A stretch of 64,000 bases of DNA from Paramacrobiotus metropolitanus (Eukaryota > Tardigrada > Eutardigrada > Parachela > Macrobiotidae): positions 372,001-436,000 of the forward strand of contig NW_026570241.1 of NCBI RefSeq assembly GCF_019649055.1, in the 5' to 3' direction. The position numbers and the translations under genes are program-made. Below the pieces are notes generated by a model. That model was not told where the DNA came from. It saw only the letters and a list, made by a program, of their open reading frames with translations, and searched no databases. Shown here piece by piece: positions 46,201-59,276 of the stretch. Each line of letters begins with the position of its first letter. The first letter of the stretch is position 1.

Positions 46201-46955
46201 AGACATTAGATTAAAGCATTTTAAAATCTGCCAAAAATTAATTGATTTTAATCTATCAATAGGAAATGCCAGAGTGTATGTGCACAGACATTCATAGTGC
46301 ATGTGGCCAAACATTAACATTCGTGCTACCTTCAACCATATACCGAGCCACTACGCTACAATCTAACGAAATATTTTTCAGATTTTTGTTGCGATCGCAT
46401 ATTTCCTCAGTCTGCTGGCACGAAATAAGCATAATCAATTTAAGTTCGAATTATTTTGATTTTTTTGATTTATCAGTTCATGGAGAGTTGTTTTACAAAC
46501 GTAAAAGCTGTTGTCAAAGCAGAGTATATAAAAAATCAATTAATATTTCTAGAATTTTAGTAACCCAGTAATAGATCTTAAAGTAATATAATGCACAAAC
46601 CACGAACAATTTGTTGGTAATAAATTGAACAAGTTTCAACGGCATTCACCTGATCCAGGAATTTCAGAATTCTCAACGGGGTACGCGCTCCATGCCGGAA
46701 GAAGGCCTGGACATTGCGCAGCTGGAGCTCCTCCGACCGCGGAATGTTGTCCTCGTTGATGTCGCGGATTTCCGATCCATCCGTATCGAACACGGGCGTC
46801 TGCGGACGTTCCCGACTGACGCCGTGCGGCTGGGAGGGATCAGTGGGCACGGATGCGGCGTCCGCATGCACCGTGCGCTTCCAGGGAGGCGAGAATAATC
46901 CGGAGGAGCCAGTGATCACGGCGCCCACCACACCGATCCGCCGCCAATTCCACAT
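43285..46955 (-). CDS. ACP6: Lysophosphatidic acid phosphatase (ACP6-like histidine phosphatase)
   Basis: Eight minus-strand exons: 46955..46650, 46189..46058, 45762..45729, 45647..45556, 45007..44922, 44828..44670, 44569..44499, 43740..43285. Exon 1 has a hydrophobic/basic leader (MWNWRRIGVVGAVI) and the phosphate-pocket motif NVQAFFRHGARTP (RHGxRxP, phospho-His). Then LTKTGKLQMYELGQRYR, IRSTNMTRTIESCRWVLSGMF and IIYTEPAEREILYPNHTFC, the last two very typical of ACP6, and the proton-donor HD in YACHDSMLMALLVALD. ACP6 hydrolyses lysophosphatidic acid to monoacylglycerol, in mitochondria in mammals. The junction of exons 4 and 5 needs two bases (GT) beyond the last GT donor to hold frame, implying a non-canonical donor or a small lesion. 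With them the product is 445 aa, near the family size. Confidence 0.87.
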
Positions 46956-47685
46956 TCAACACAAAATATATCAGAAATCAGTTTAAGAATCCAGTGCTGA
47001 AAAGTAGAGTGAATAATGAAAATGTGCCACTCATGAAAGTCTTAATATCGCATTGCGCGTGATGCTAAAAACTGCAAATATGAAGTGTGAACTGTCGCAA
47101 TAAATTTTAGACTGGTGATTGTGGGAACCGATTGGAGAAGGCGATAAAAAGAAACGCGCGATATGGATCAGACGTGTTCCACATCACTACCGCACGGCGA
47201 ACGGTGCACTAAACAACCGGAACTCCAGCGCCAGTTGTAAGTGGAATTGGAAGTGAACCGCTGATGTTCTCACTTCTGGGTTTCCAGCGCAGCGGTTTGG
47301 AATTGGATACCTAAGCCAGATGGTTGTTCGCTAGATTGCCGCAGTCGCAGATTGCGCAAAGTCAAAAATTCAAAATACTTTTAACATTTTCCAGAACTTT
47401 TGATGACCGTTTCACTTTTCTCGCTTTTGATGCTGAATTTGCTTCCGGTTTCCGGAAATGTGAATTTTTAATTAAAGAGACCAGCTTCTTTTCTTTATGG
47501 CGTGTCTGGAAACATCTACGGTTTTCCTCTGAAGTCGGTGCGCGATGATTGCGACTTGCTAATTGCAGTTTGCTTCTTATTAGTTGCTTCTTCGACTTTG
47601 TAAGTTTACACAGATTGCCGGACTAATTTATTTTTATTATCGTTGTTAACGATCTCATCGCTTGGTTGATTGATATTGGAATATA
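46956..47685. promoter_or_regulatory. Shared intergenic region of divergent ACP6-like and RRP5
   Basis: 730 bp between the two start codons of divergently transcribed genes, so it should hold both promoters. No TATA box or defined element stands out; an open frame at 47324-47548 looks like chance. Confidence 0.4.
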
Positions 47686-50600
47686 ATGGCGGAAAAGTGT
47701 TTTCCGCGTGGTGGCGGCGAGTCTGCGGACGGGAATGCCAGCGGAAAGCGAAAAGGATCGCAGGGAACCAGCGCGGGTCCGCGACGCATTCACAAGAAAT
47801 TCTCCGAGACTGGCGAAGCTGGGGACGCAGGAGCGGATGTTTCCCATACTGAGCGAGTAGTTGACCGCGAATCCAACATTTTCACGAAATTGAAAAAGCA
47901 GAAGTTGTCGCGAGAACGGCGTAAAGCGGCCGTGAAAGAACAGAAGAAAAACAGGCCTAAACCCGAACAGCTGGTTCGCGATGAAGAGAAAATCATTGAG
48001 CACCTGTCCTACACGGTAAATTACTGAGCACTGTAACTTAAAAAAAAAACTGTTCTAAATAAAATTTGTATTTATATTTGTTTTCGAGTGTTCGGGTAAG
48101 AGATCATTTGTAAATTTTTTTTAAATATTGATAAATTAATTCTGGTACTATTTTTTGTTTTTATTTTGCTTGAAGACTTTGGTGCCGGGCATGGTGCTGC
48201 TGGGACGGATAAAAGAATTCCTGGGCTCGGAATTGCTGCTGACACTCCCGGGAGGCCTTCGTGGATTTGTTAATCCGTTTGACATTTCCGATGCGTTTTC
48301 GCAGCGTTTGCGAAGCCTGGAACATGGAACCAAATCGGAAGACGGCGAAGTAAGTTGGAAAAATTCATCTTTATTTTATGTTCTTCTGATGCGGCTTTTT
48401 TCCGCATTTTTGAATATTCATTGAGTCAGTGTTAATCTCAGTTAGCGGATTGTTAGAGGCACCATGACTGGTTCTACATTTTGTCAGTTTCTAAAAGTTT
48501 GCGTTCCATATCAGCGTTTTGTTGGTAGTGGTTTAAGTAGGAATTTTTTTCGTAGGAAATTTTTTTCGGTAATTTTGTAAAGTGTTTGAAGCAAACGTTA
48601 ACAACCAGTTGAAAACAATTAGGTATTCAGTGATTTGCTACTCATGATTAATGATGATTTTGCCAGACAGCATGGTGGATCGTAGATAAGTGACATCTTA
48701 TTGAGTGAGAATCCTGAAACTTTGCAAGACGCATGCGTTACATAATTTATTAACTTACATGAATATATAACTAATATCAGTTTGTATTTTTTGTGCGTGC
48801 AAATGTCAACAGTATCGTATCACTTTCGGAAATTTTTTGGAATCTCTGAAATTGCAAATTTAAAATGTTGCTGCCAAGGCTGTGTCGGTTCACTTCTATG
48901 GAAATTATTCCAGATTCAGAAACTGTTGGGCTTTTTTCCGCCCGGTCGCATGATGATCTGCAAGATCAAATCCATCGCCAAAGACCCCACAAAATCCGCC
49001 CACAACCACGAGCGCATCACCGTCCATCTGACGCTGAACCCGCGTGACATCCTGGCCGAAATGAGCCAGCACCTCTTCAACGGCACCGTCATCCCCGCCG
49101 CCATCGCCAGCGTGGAGGAGCACGGTTACGCGATGGATGTGGGACTGGAGGCGCAGTCCATCCGCGCCTTTTTACCCCGTGCGAAGGGGGTTGTGGAGGA
49201 TGAGGTGAATGCTCCGGTGATGGAGGCCGGGCAGGTGGTGATGTGCTGCGTGGAAGCGGGCGGGTTAAGCAATAAAAACAACACGGTGCGGGCGCTGCAG
49301 CTGAATCGCAATGTGACGGCGGTGGAGTTTGCCGGGAAGAATATCAGCCCGGCGAATCTGCTGCCGGGGGCCATTGTGGATGTGGTCGTGGAGAAAGTTA
49401 TGGAGACGGGCTTGCGGGTGGCGTGTGGATCGGTTCAGGTGAGCTGTTCGGTTGTCGAGCTATTTAATTCTTTCGCTGGCTACAGCCTACAGGATATATT
49501 CATGAAAGAATTACGTATTACAAAACACTTTGTGATACTCGTTTACAGCGTGGAATATGTAGTGAAGAATTTTAATATGAGCATATCTTTGTCAGCGTTA
49601 ATCGTGGCACGCGCCGGCCAAATTTCAGTGATAGGTTAAATGTACTGGATATATTTTCATTTTACGCCTCTTTTTACGCATTCAGACTTTCCAGTGATAA
49701 TGTTTTGTGAAAAAAACGGCAAATGAATTTCCTACTGGAAAACATCTTCTGTTTGAATGTATGCCTTCATTGTTCTAGCCATTAGGACTGCTTTTATAAC
49801 CGTTTGGTGAAGTTTTTATTAATTTTAATTTGCACGTCATGGCGTCAGTAAATGTAGGCGATTTGTTTTGTTAATCTCGATTCTCGCATATCTGTTAATT
49901 TTTGCTATCATGCTGGATTAATGCCAGTTTGTATCGTGGTGGAGTGTAGAAAAGTGGCCTTGTACGAGTACATTCGAGGTTTGTCTCAGTGTTGTCCTAC
50001 TGGTATCGAGAAATGTGCGTGGGTGATGTTTTCTTAGTTTAATAGTAGTATAGCTTTTTTATAGCCGACAATACAGTTGGGTCTTATTTTATTTAGGGCT
50101 TCGTTTCCCGTTTCCATTTGATCGGTCCCATCGATTCCCTGGAAAACCACAATGAAAAGGAAAAAATGGCCGCCCGCGTTCTCTACAGCAATCCAGTGAC
50201 CAAACAGACCGCTTTCTCGCTGAAAACATCGTTGTGGAACGCCCAGACATGGAATCAAATCTCCCACGGAGACCTGTACGAAGGGGTGGTTATACAGGAA
50301 GCCACTGTGCTAGCTGCTGTGGAAAATGTGGGCGTGTACTTCACTCTCAACGAGACCCGCGTGGCGTTCGCGTCGCGCAAGAATCTCGGCATTCCGCCCA
50401 CCGACAGCGTCAAGATGCGCTTCAAAGCCGGTACGCAGCATCCATGCGTGGTGGTGGGCTTCAACGATCTGGATGAGATTGTTCTGGTCAGTTTGAAGCA
50501 TTCCCTGATCAGCCAACCGCTCTTATCGTATCATGACGTCAAAGTGGGACAAGTGCTGGAGTGTAAAGTGCGCGGATTGGTGCCGGGTGGGGTTGTGGTG

Positions 50601-53600
50601 GTGATTGGCGAGCGCATACAGGGTGAGTGATAGAACAGGTTAATAAATTTTTGTAGATTAAAACAGTCTGCAGCGCGCTGATTTTTAGAAAGTTTACCCA
50701 GTAGGTGTCAGATTAGATTGAAGCGTACTCATTGTTCACTTTTCTGTTAAGTGGTTCTGAACTTGTGAAAATAACGTGTATGTCGTAGAACGATGGCGTC
50801 ACATGAAATAAACTTCCCGCGAAGATATTTCGGCGCGGTCATCAGTGTGTTACGAATTGTAGTGTTTTCGTTTTTTTTAAAATTCGTATGTCGTATTTCA
50901 AGTGTTGCATGCAATACATACTTTATTCAGTTTACTGGGCACTTGTAATACATTGACTATACGGGCGCACAAGTAAACGGTTTATTGCTACAGAAAATAA
51001 TCGAAACTGGTGTCTGCGCATGTACGTAATACGGAAGCTTTGTTAGTTATTTAAATTATACCAAAGTCAGAATTTATCTTTCGTTACATCATTGAAATTT
51101 GAAACTGTTTATCAAAAATGGACACAGATAAGAAAGCAATAAATATGCCGTTTGCTCTGTTGATTGGATTTTTGATATTCTTCTAGGATTTGTTCCGGCT
51201 GCTCATTTAACCGAGGTCCCATTGAAGCAGTGGGAGAAGAAATTCCGCGATAACATGCAGCTGACTTGTCGGGTGATGGATGTGGATCCGGAACGGCGCA
51301 GTTTAGTGTTGACGCACAAGAAAAGTCTTCTGGACTCCAAGGAGCCCGTGCTGCAGTCGTACGAGGACGCCGATGCGGGGAAGGTGTTCACGGGAGTCAT
51401 TGGGAAGATCCGGGATAGCGGGATGTTGATCCGCTTCTTCCAGCGGGTGCACGGCTGGGTGCCGGCCACGGAGTTTGTGGAGGGGATCAGTCTGGAGAAT
51501 CTGTACTATGAAGGACAGACGGTGCGGTGTAAAGTGCTACGTTGTGATAAAAAGACCAGCAATCTGCAGTTGTCGCTGAGACTGATTAAAGCGGACGCGC
51601 AGGCTAAAATGCAGGTGAGTTCAGCTCGGTTGGTAAGTGGAATTGTAGGCTGATTCAATATACGAGGTAGAAAGCGGTTTGCCAGTAGTGGAGGTAATTT
51701 GTCGTCAGTAATTCATTTTATCAACAAGCGAAAAAAACAATATTATTCGTGTTATCATTAGAGAAATTTGAAATGATTAGCTTGACCAAATTGTATCACG
51801 GGACACGGATGTAGCCGTCAAAGTGTTCAGTAACGATTTCTGATTCGCCAGTTCACTACAGTCATGACCGTTGATCAAGATGAAATCTGTAGTACAATAT
51901 GGACGTCTTATGTTCCAACTGTACTAGTAGTTTCTATGTGGTATCGTCAGCACAAATTTAGAACTTACCAGTATTTGGGAAGAAAATCTTGCGCTTTAAA
52001 TATTTGATTTATTGGAATCGGCATTTGATTACTTCAAAGCTCACACTGTTTTCATAATAGAAACGGCTGCCAAATAGAAATGTGACGGATTTCTGTTCCG
52101 CGCTGCTTGTGCGACCTGGCGACGAAACAGTGAAAGAAGAATCTAATAAATATGTTGTATTGTATTACGGATGTTACATTTTTTGTAAATTGATTTTTTT
52201 TCCAGGAGTCCTCTGGCTTGGCTTCCATCGTCCAGTGTCGCGTGAATAAAATCACGCCAACCGGATTAGAAGTTCGTTTGATCACGTCCGAAGCCAATGG
52301 ATTTATTCCACTGGTTCATCTGAGCGACACGCCGTCTTCCGCTCCACCATCGCTGTCCACTTTTCAAGTGAACCAGTTGATCAAAACAGCTGTTGTGATC
52401 AAACTGGTTCCCCTGACCTTCTCCATCAAACCCTCGTACATCGAAGCCGCCGAGCATCACGATGTACCGACGGCCTTTGAGGACTTCCATTTGGGACGTG
52501 AGACCGTGGCCACGGTGAACAACATCAAGAACTACGGGGTGTTTGTGGAGGTGGCCAATGGAGTAGGCGGATTGCTGCCGAAACGCTTAATGACTGATTC
52601 GGCGATGGAGCTGCATCTGGGCGACAGTGTGCTTGTGAAAACGGAGCAGATTGATGAGGAAAAGAGAAGGGTGCTGTTTCGAATGGTGAAGAAAATTGGC
52701 GATGATGCCAGCGGCGCCAGTAAGGCCGAGAAGGTACGGATTTTAACTGAAAATTAATATTTCGACATTTCTGGTAAAGAAATGTTTGAAATTGCTGATC
52801 AGGCCGATTTTGTTGTGTTTTCGCAAATTAATTATGTGTATGGATCGACGCACTGTTTTTTTGTGTGTGGAATAATGGAGGTTTCGATCGCGGAACTCCC
52901 GTTTTTTATACGAGATTGTTTTGTTAGTTAATATGGCTAATGAAAATAAGTCATCAGTTTGTGTTGTAAAGAGGGAATTTTCGTTTCTTTAAAACTACGT
53001 AGTGCATCAATTTTGCTATATTTGGCACGTCTTGTTGGAAGTCCAACCCGTTGATCGACGGCCATTGTTCTACAAATTTTCCACATACCTATTTTGCTGT
53101 TTTGTTTGAATGAATTACAGCAGTAATTTTACCTTTATTTTCATTATTTTACAGCAGAAGAGCATGTTTCTTCGTGTATGTCGCACCTGTTTATTCAGAA
53201 ATAAAACAGAAGTTTTAATACGAATAGTATTGTAATAAAAGTTGCCAGGAATTCCATTTATTATTTCTGTTGCTGCAGCCGAATAGTAAAAGCGCTGCTA
53301 AGCCTTCAGCGGACGAGAAACCACCAGTCAATTTGGGAAAGCATTCCTACGGCGACATAGTTTCCGCTAAAATAATCGCCGTGGAAAAGACCCGGCTAAA
53401 AATCCGCACCACCGCCAAAATGGTGGGATATATCCGGCAGACGGAACTCTGTGATCAAGCTAATAATAAGAAAGCCAAACTGGAATTTTACCACGTCAAT
53501 CAGATTGTCATAGCCCGGGTTATCGGGATGAAGATGCTGCCGGTGCGGATGGCCAAGGGAAAGCGAATATTAACTAAGAAAGTGATTCCGAAACCACCGG

Positions 53601-56600
53601 TGTATGACTTCTCCATCCGGCACACGGTGCTGGCCGCTAAAGACGTGGAAGAGCTGCGACAGATTGTGAAAGAGGAGAAGACCGGAAGTGGTGTGGAGAT
53701 CAAGGTGGAACCGGATGCGGAATTTGTGGGATTGACTGTGACGGATAGGAGCATCGTGGAACTGAAGAATACCAGGAAAACAAAGGTAGATACCGGTTTA
53801 CTGGGCCAGACGGGTGGTATTCGATATAATTAATCAAGTTAACATTCTTAATTTGTATCTTTATTCGACAACTTATTACACGTAGAAATGTGCAGGCTGC
53901 GCCGGTGCAAATTTACATTACGTAAAAATTATCGCAATTTAAACGTTGAATCTTAGTTTTAACGTCGGAATTTGAACGTTCTTTATTGATGTAGTAGGAT
54001 AAGAGTCGGTTGATTTAATTCAGTAATGTTTGGTCGATTATTTTATTATTTCAGTTTCAGGATATTCGTCATTGTAGCCAGTTGTATTAAAAGTTATGTC
54101 GTAGTCAGCTACATATTTTTAGAAACTTCTTTGCCGTTTCTACAGAAGCAGCAAGTTGTGCCGAGCACGAATGTTACTTCATTATTGGCGCCAACGTCCT
54201 TGCCAGCGTTTTCTTGGGATGAAGAGAACACCGCAGAAGTCGACAGTGGTGTGGATTTTGGCTTTAATACTGGCAGCGAGGTTAGTGAATTGGGCGTGCC
54301 CCTAGCATTGACCACCATTGGTTCACCAATAAAAAAATTTAATCTACTTGCATGTTCTTATAAGTTGAAGTGCTTCTATGCTGTATTTCTTCCGTATGCT
54401 GAGTCTGTACTATGGGTACGGACTGCTCTCAGCCACTCATCTACGTTTCTCTTGACTACAAAGTAATTTTGTCATATGGGGCTTAAATAGTTCCTTTTTC
54501 GTCAGGCTGCTTTCTTAACGTTTTAAACACAAATATCTCGTACCCTAGACAATGGAACAACTTTTTATTGATTTGATTAGAGATTAGTTATTTTGTCAGA
54601 TTAATTAGATTTGTTTTGTGTTTGGCTTGAGTCCATAATTTTTTTTGCCAAGGAAAAAATAGCACATACCGTTCAAATATCTGGAGTATCGATCAAATAG
54701 CAAATGCATTGCGTACTTCGTAGAAAACTCCAAGGCTGTTGGCATTTGGAAGATGACTCACTGATCAGTTGTGTTTTTTTAGGATGAATCATCAAGAAAA
54801 CGAAGAAAGCTGAGTAGAACGGAAGAGCGGAAGACCTACGATGTTAGTGTTAAGCGCTGGGTATGCGGTGCGGTGCTATGCGATCCTTAACTTTTTTTGA
54901 CCATAGAATGAACGCATCAGGGACGTTAACGGGAATCCCTTGGAAACAGTTGATGATTTTGAGAAACTTGTATTAACTACGCCTAATGATTCCATGGCCT
55001 GGATTCGGTTTATGGCGTTTTACCTGGAGAAACGGCAAATTCCTGAGGCCAAGGCTGTGGGACAGCGCGCACTAAAAGCCGTATCGTTCCGGTAAAGGAG
55101 AGCACACTTTTTGATTTATTATGTGATTTATTCTGTTTTTGATTTATTATGATTTCTTTATTATTTACCTACTTCAGTTCTCAGTAAAGTTTATGTGGAA
55201 GGTTTTGATTAATCTTTCTTCACATTAATACAAATTTTAAGTAGTGTGATTTTAAAGAGAATGGATTGTGAGCAATTTTATTTCTGTTTTACGTACGGTT
55301 ACATTAATAATAAAACAAACTGCTTTGGAATTTGGACGATTTGTCTGCGAAGCGTTTAAATACTTTCTCTCAAAATTTTCAATAACGAAGTTGTTTCATC
55401 GAAATTAAACGCATGACTGAAAGGAAATTTGCTCCATTGCAATGACAGCATGGTTGCAGTGATGAGACAGAGAAATTCAACATATGGATCGCGTTGTTAA
55501 ATCTGGAGAATCTCCACGGCACCAAAGATTCCCTGGAAGACGTTTTGCAGAATGCCATTCAGCATAACGATCCTCTCAAGATCTATCGGCAGATGGCGGC
55601 TATTTTTGTCAACACTGGAAAACACGAGGTGGGTTTCTGTGGTGTTTGGTTAACCCATATTGTATTTTTGTTTGTGATACCAGTCTGTGCCATCATTGTG
55701 TTCTATGTTTTACTTTGTACGATAAGTAATTTCGTACATTTATCCTTCTATTGTTTTATAACTAAAAAAATATTCGTAATTTATTTGCGAAATTTTTTTC
55801 ACAGCAAGCCGAGGCGACGTACAAGAAAATGACCGGTCGTTTCAAAGATGTGAAGGAAGTCTGGATGGATTACGGTGGATATCTGATGAAGACGGGGAAG
55901 AACGATGAAGCGCACCAGTTGATGCAGAGAAGCTTAAAAATCCTGGATGCTAAAAGTCGTAAGTACAGATAGACAAGAAAGAGAAATATTTTCCCTTTTT
56001 TATTTTGATCCTGAATTTTTTTCGGGATTTTAGAGGTGGATGTTATCGTAAAATTTGCCCTGCTGGAACTGCAGCACGGATCGAAAGAGCGAGCGAAAAC
56101 CATGTTTGAGAATCTGGTTGCCAATTATCCGAGAAGAACAGATTTGCTACACATGTATTTGAGTCAGCTGATCAAAGCACAAGAAAGCCCACCTGTTATC
56201 AGGTACGCAGTGCAAGAAGTATAAAATACTTACGTGTACACTGCACAGCACAAAGTACTTCTACTAGAAAACACTTAGTTTAATAAAAAAATCATATTTA
56301 GTGGTTTATGTTTTCCAAAAACGCAAGCAATATTAAACGTAAGTCTTTTCTGTTATATTAAAATAAAAATATCTTTTCTGTTTGTTATCGATGTAATTAT
56401 TTGTGATGGTTTGTTTGTCTCTATTTTCCATGAGTCTCTACAAACAGAGTCTGCCAGTTGTCCCGGTTTTCCGAATACCGACAAATAGCGTATTTGTTAA
56501 AAAAGTGATGATAACTATTATACGAAAGTAAACACAACCAAGTCAAAATTGTTACATTTTCACACGTTTTTCAAAATTGTTACATTTTCACACTACACTA

Positions 56601-58259
56601 CCCAGTTCTCCCTACCCGCGTAGTGCATTGTCCACCGCACAGCGGTATATTCATTATGCGCAGCAGATTAAAATTAAGGGTACCCTTATAGGCACTCCCT
56701 AAAACCCCCGTTTATTATAGGCACCCCTTTTCACACCCCGTTTATTATAGGCACCCTTTTTGAATTGAAATTTATAATAATATTATGTGAAAGGAATATA
56801 ATTCACATATTCCAAAAATTATTTTACCATTTTGTACAGTTGCTATGACCGTAAAAACTTACTTTGGACAAAAGTTCAGTGTAATAGGGTTATACGTACA
56901 TATTACATATGTGTCAATAATTTTGTTCTCAATACCGGCAAATATCGTATTATGGCGGGTTCAAGCAGCCCTCTGGCGTTGGGGCCATCGGAAGCCCTAA
57001 CTGATTTAATATTCCCCCTACTCGACAACGTTGCCGACCTGAAGGACGGTTTACCGGTCTCGCAGATTCAGGCGACCTTGCCGTCTGCAATCCCGACGCG
57101 GAGGAGGTCCGGCGCATACAGAATGATCTGGCGGCAGGAATGGAATGCATCCAGGCCCTGTATGGCTCAAACCATTTTGTACTGTCACACAAAAGGCCAT
57201 CCGAGAATACAGTTCGCTTGTATAACAGTATGAATGCTCCACTGTCGCCGCACGTCCCACTGCAGCTGTCCATGTTGTACGGTGGCGAACAGAATCCGGT
57301 CACCGTAGTATTTCCGATTGTCCAGCTTCAGTTATCGGGTCCAATCAGTACGGCCCGATGGTGTGTTCCTACATTGCTGAACTAATCTGTGGAGTATCGC
57401 CAGCGAGTACTGTATTCGCGAAAGCCTCTTCTCAAAGGGAATGGTTGGACGAAGTGTTACAGGCTGAGAAAATAACACGAAACACGATGTCCTAAACGGC
57501 TTGGAAGGAAGGCAGTGAATGAGCTGACTACCGCGAAAGATGACCTTCTAGCGACAGTAGAAGACGCGATACTACTTCGTTCTAGGCTGGCTGATTTGCG
57601 TTCCTTTCACATAATATTGTTATGTGAATTATGTTCCTTTCACATAATATTATTATAACTTTTAATTCAAAAAAGGGTGCCTATAATAAGCGGGGTGTGA
57701 AAAGGGGTGCCTATAATAAACGGGGGTTTTAGGGGGTGCCTATAACGGTTTCCTAAAATTAATTTGAGAATATTTTGGCTGGTTATACATTATACGTTGT
57801 ACATAATTAAACGTTATACATATTTAAAGTTATACGTTATATATAATTGATTTCATTTGATAAATATTGCTGTTTTTGTGTTACATTAATCGGATCAGTA
57901 CTGAAGTGATTTTTATTTTAAGGCTAGCCACGTCTGTAGTCTGCATCTCGGGGTTGACTCGTGGACTTTGCTTGTGAATTTTGACATTAGATTTCTTTGC
58001 TAAGTTGCAAACTTGTTGTTTTGAGAGCAACACTGAGTAACTCTGTTATTTGCGTATCTTGTTCAGTCGTTTATCGCAGATATTGGTCTCTAGGAATTTG
58101 TTTGAACGGATCATCGTGATGAAATTCCCTGCCAAGAAAATGAAGACTTTCTTCAAGCGCTACATGGAATACGAAGAGCAGCACGGAAATGCCGCCACGC
58201 TCGAACATGCCAAAGCCGAAGCGCAGCGCTGGGTGCAGGAACACACGGAATCGGTTTAG
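47686..58259 (+). CDS. PDCD11: rRNA biogenesis protein RRP5 / PDCD11
   Basis: Fourteen exons: 47686..48015, 48176..48349, 48914..49438, 50097..50622, 51187..51614, 52206..52733, 53279..53785, 54146..54280, 54783..54842, 54907..55091, 55460..55628, 55805..55958, 56034..56202, 58094..58259; all phases agree, 1,351 aa, stop TAG. A basic N-terminus (KKQKLSRERRKAAVKEQKK) is followed by about nine S1-type beta-barrels, for example VPGMVLLGRIKEF, YEGVVIQEATV, GKVFTGVIGKIRDSGMLI, VATVNNIKNYGVFVEV. After a low-complexity basic/acidic linker (DESSRKRRKLSR) come HAT/TPR-like repeats: FEKLVLTTPNDSMAWIRFMA, KFNIWIALLNLENLHGT, VWMDYGGYLMKTGK, KFALLELQHGSKERAKTMFE, LFERIIVMKFPAKKMKTFFK. RRP5 binds pre-rRNA and is needed for both 18S and 5.8S/25S processing in the nucleolus. 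At 1,351 aa it is shorter than the yeast and human proteins, mainly in S1 number. Confidence 0.94.
56678..57753. mobile_element. Mutator-like nonautonomous element in the last RRP5 intron
   Basis: Inverted repeats of about 130 bp (from 56678 and up to 57753) share GGCACYCCCTAAAACCCCCG and contain 2-3 internal ~29 bp units (TATAGGCACCCC...CCCCGTTTAT). A 9 bp direct repeat TAAAATTAA flanks the element (56669-56677, 57754-57762). Long TIRs and a 9 bp target duplication are the Mutator pattern. The interior (56952-57495) holds broken coding-like sequence on the plus strand: MAGSSSPLALGPSEALTDL, a frame change near 57070, then EEVRRIQNDLAAGMECIQALYG and VCSYIAELICGVSP. The last part is faintly like the C-terminal half of Ulp1-type cysteine proteases, without the catalytic DCG. 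No MuDR transposase is present. Confidence 0.7.
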
Positions 58260-58632
58260 ATACTAATCCAAAAATTAGTGACTCTAGTTATATTTTGTGG
58301 AAATTTTTAACATGTTTTTTGCTGGAAGTTTTACCCTTGAGTTGCGTGACTAGTTAAAGAAAAATTCAAGAATTTATATACTGCAGAATTATTGTTACTG
58401 TATTTCGCTGAAAATTCGTGCGTTGATGCGCTCAAGATCGCAATTATGCACGGTATATTTCTTGTGAATTTGCCAGACGGCGTTTCGGCATTCACATCAC
58501 ACGAGAACACAACACTTCTGTCGCTTTCGTGGATTATAATCTACCCGGCGATATTGACGAGCGCAAATGCCACCGTGCCATTTGTAGGCTACAAAAAGCA
58601 AGCGAATTTTATTTTTTGATGTTTTCATATTG
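58260..58632. other. Convergent 3' interval between RRP5 and FABP
   Basis: The 3' ends of RRP5 (+) and FABP (-) face each other here. An open frame (58392-58619) has no recognisable features. Confidence 0.5.
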
Positions 58633-59204
58633 TCAAGATATGCTTACGATGGTTAGGCCATCGTCACGGAATTCGTGATCAATGGTAGCAGTGAATCCGC
58701 TCTCCAGGGTCTGCTTCTGGATCAGATGATCCCCGTTCAAGGAGTAAGTGGCCTTGATGGTCTTGCCACTGGGTGTCTTTCCCTTGACTTCTTCGTTCAG
58801 CTTGAACTTGACATCCTTGCTGATGACCTCACTGGTGATACGCATGGTGTACTCATCACCAAATTTGATGAATTCGAGGATGGGGCAAAGTTGTTTCCCG
58901 ATCTCTGAACGCCCGGAGAAAAAAATATTCAAACAAAGTATATTTTCGGCAACGCGATCGCAGATGTCATAGTGCACTGAGTGCAGTAGCGGTACACAGG
59001 CAAATTTTATAACACGAAGAAAAAGCTGCTAAATAGTACAGATAAATACTGGCTTCATGCTATGTTAAAAGCAATACATATTAATTTTTATAACCTGTAG
59101 GGTACTGTACCGATATGTTCTTCGCTCAGCCCGGTGACACGGAGATACCGTCCAAAATTACCATCATCGCGCAAGTATTTGTATTTTCCAGAAATTTTTG
59201 CCAT
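58633..59204 (-). CDS. Intracellular fatty-acid-binding protein family
   Basis: Two minus-strand exons, 59204..59111 and 58904..58633, joined in phase 1 (donor GTACAG, acceptor GGCGTTCAG); 121 aa. Start MAKISGKYKYLRDDGNFGRY gives the FABP N-terminal beta-strand A and helix I region; then FGDEYTMRITS, KFKLNEEVKGKTPSGKTIKA, LNGDHLIQKQ and DHEFRDDGLTIVSIS, the regular beta-hairpin series of the FABP/CRABP barrel. Members carry fatty acids or retinoids in the cytosol; tardigrade SAHS stress proteins are secreted relatives of this fold. No signal peptide is seen with this start, though an upstream in-frame ATG (59276) would add a hydrophobic leader (MQFRSAVILFLLKFPILANK). That longer version would be secreted, so the start codon decides the class. 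The protein is about 10 residues shorter than usual FABPs; a second intron, as in many animal FABPs, is not seen. Confidence 0.78.
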
Positions 59205-59276
59205 TTTTTCTACAGATTTGTTTGCTAAAATAGGAAATTTTAACAGGAATAATATTACAGCTGAACGGAACTGCAC

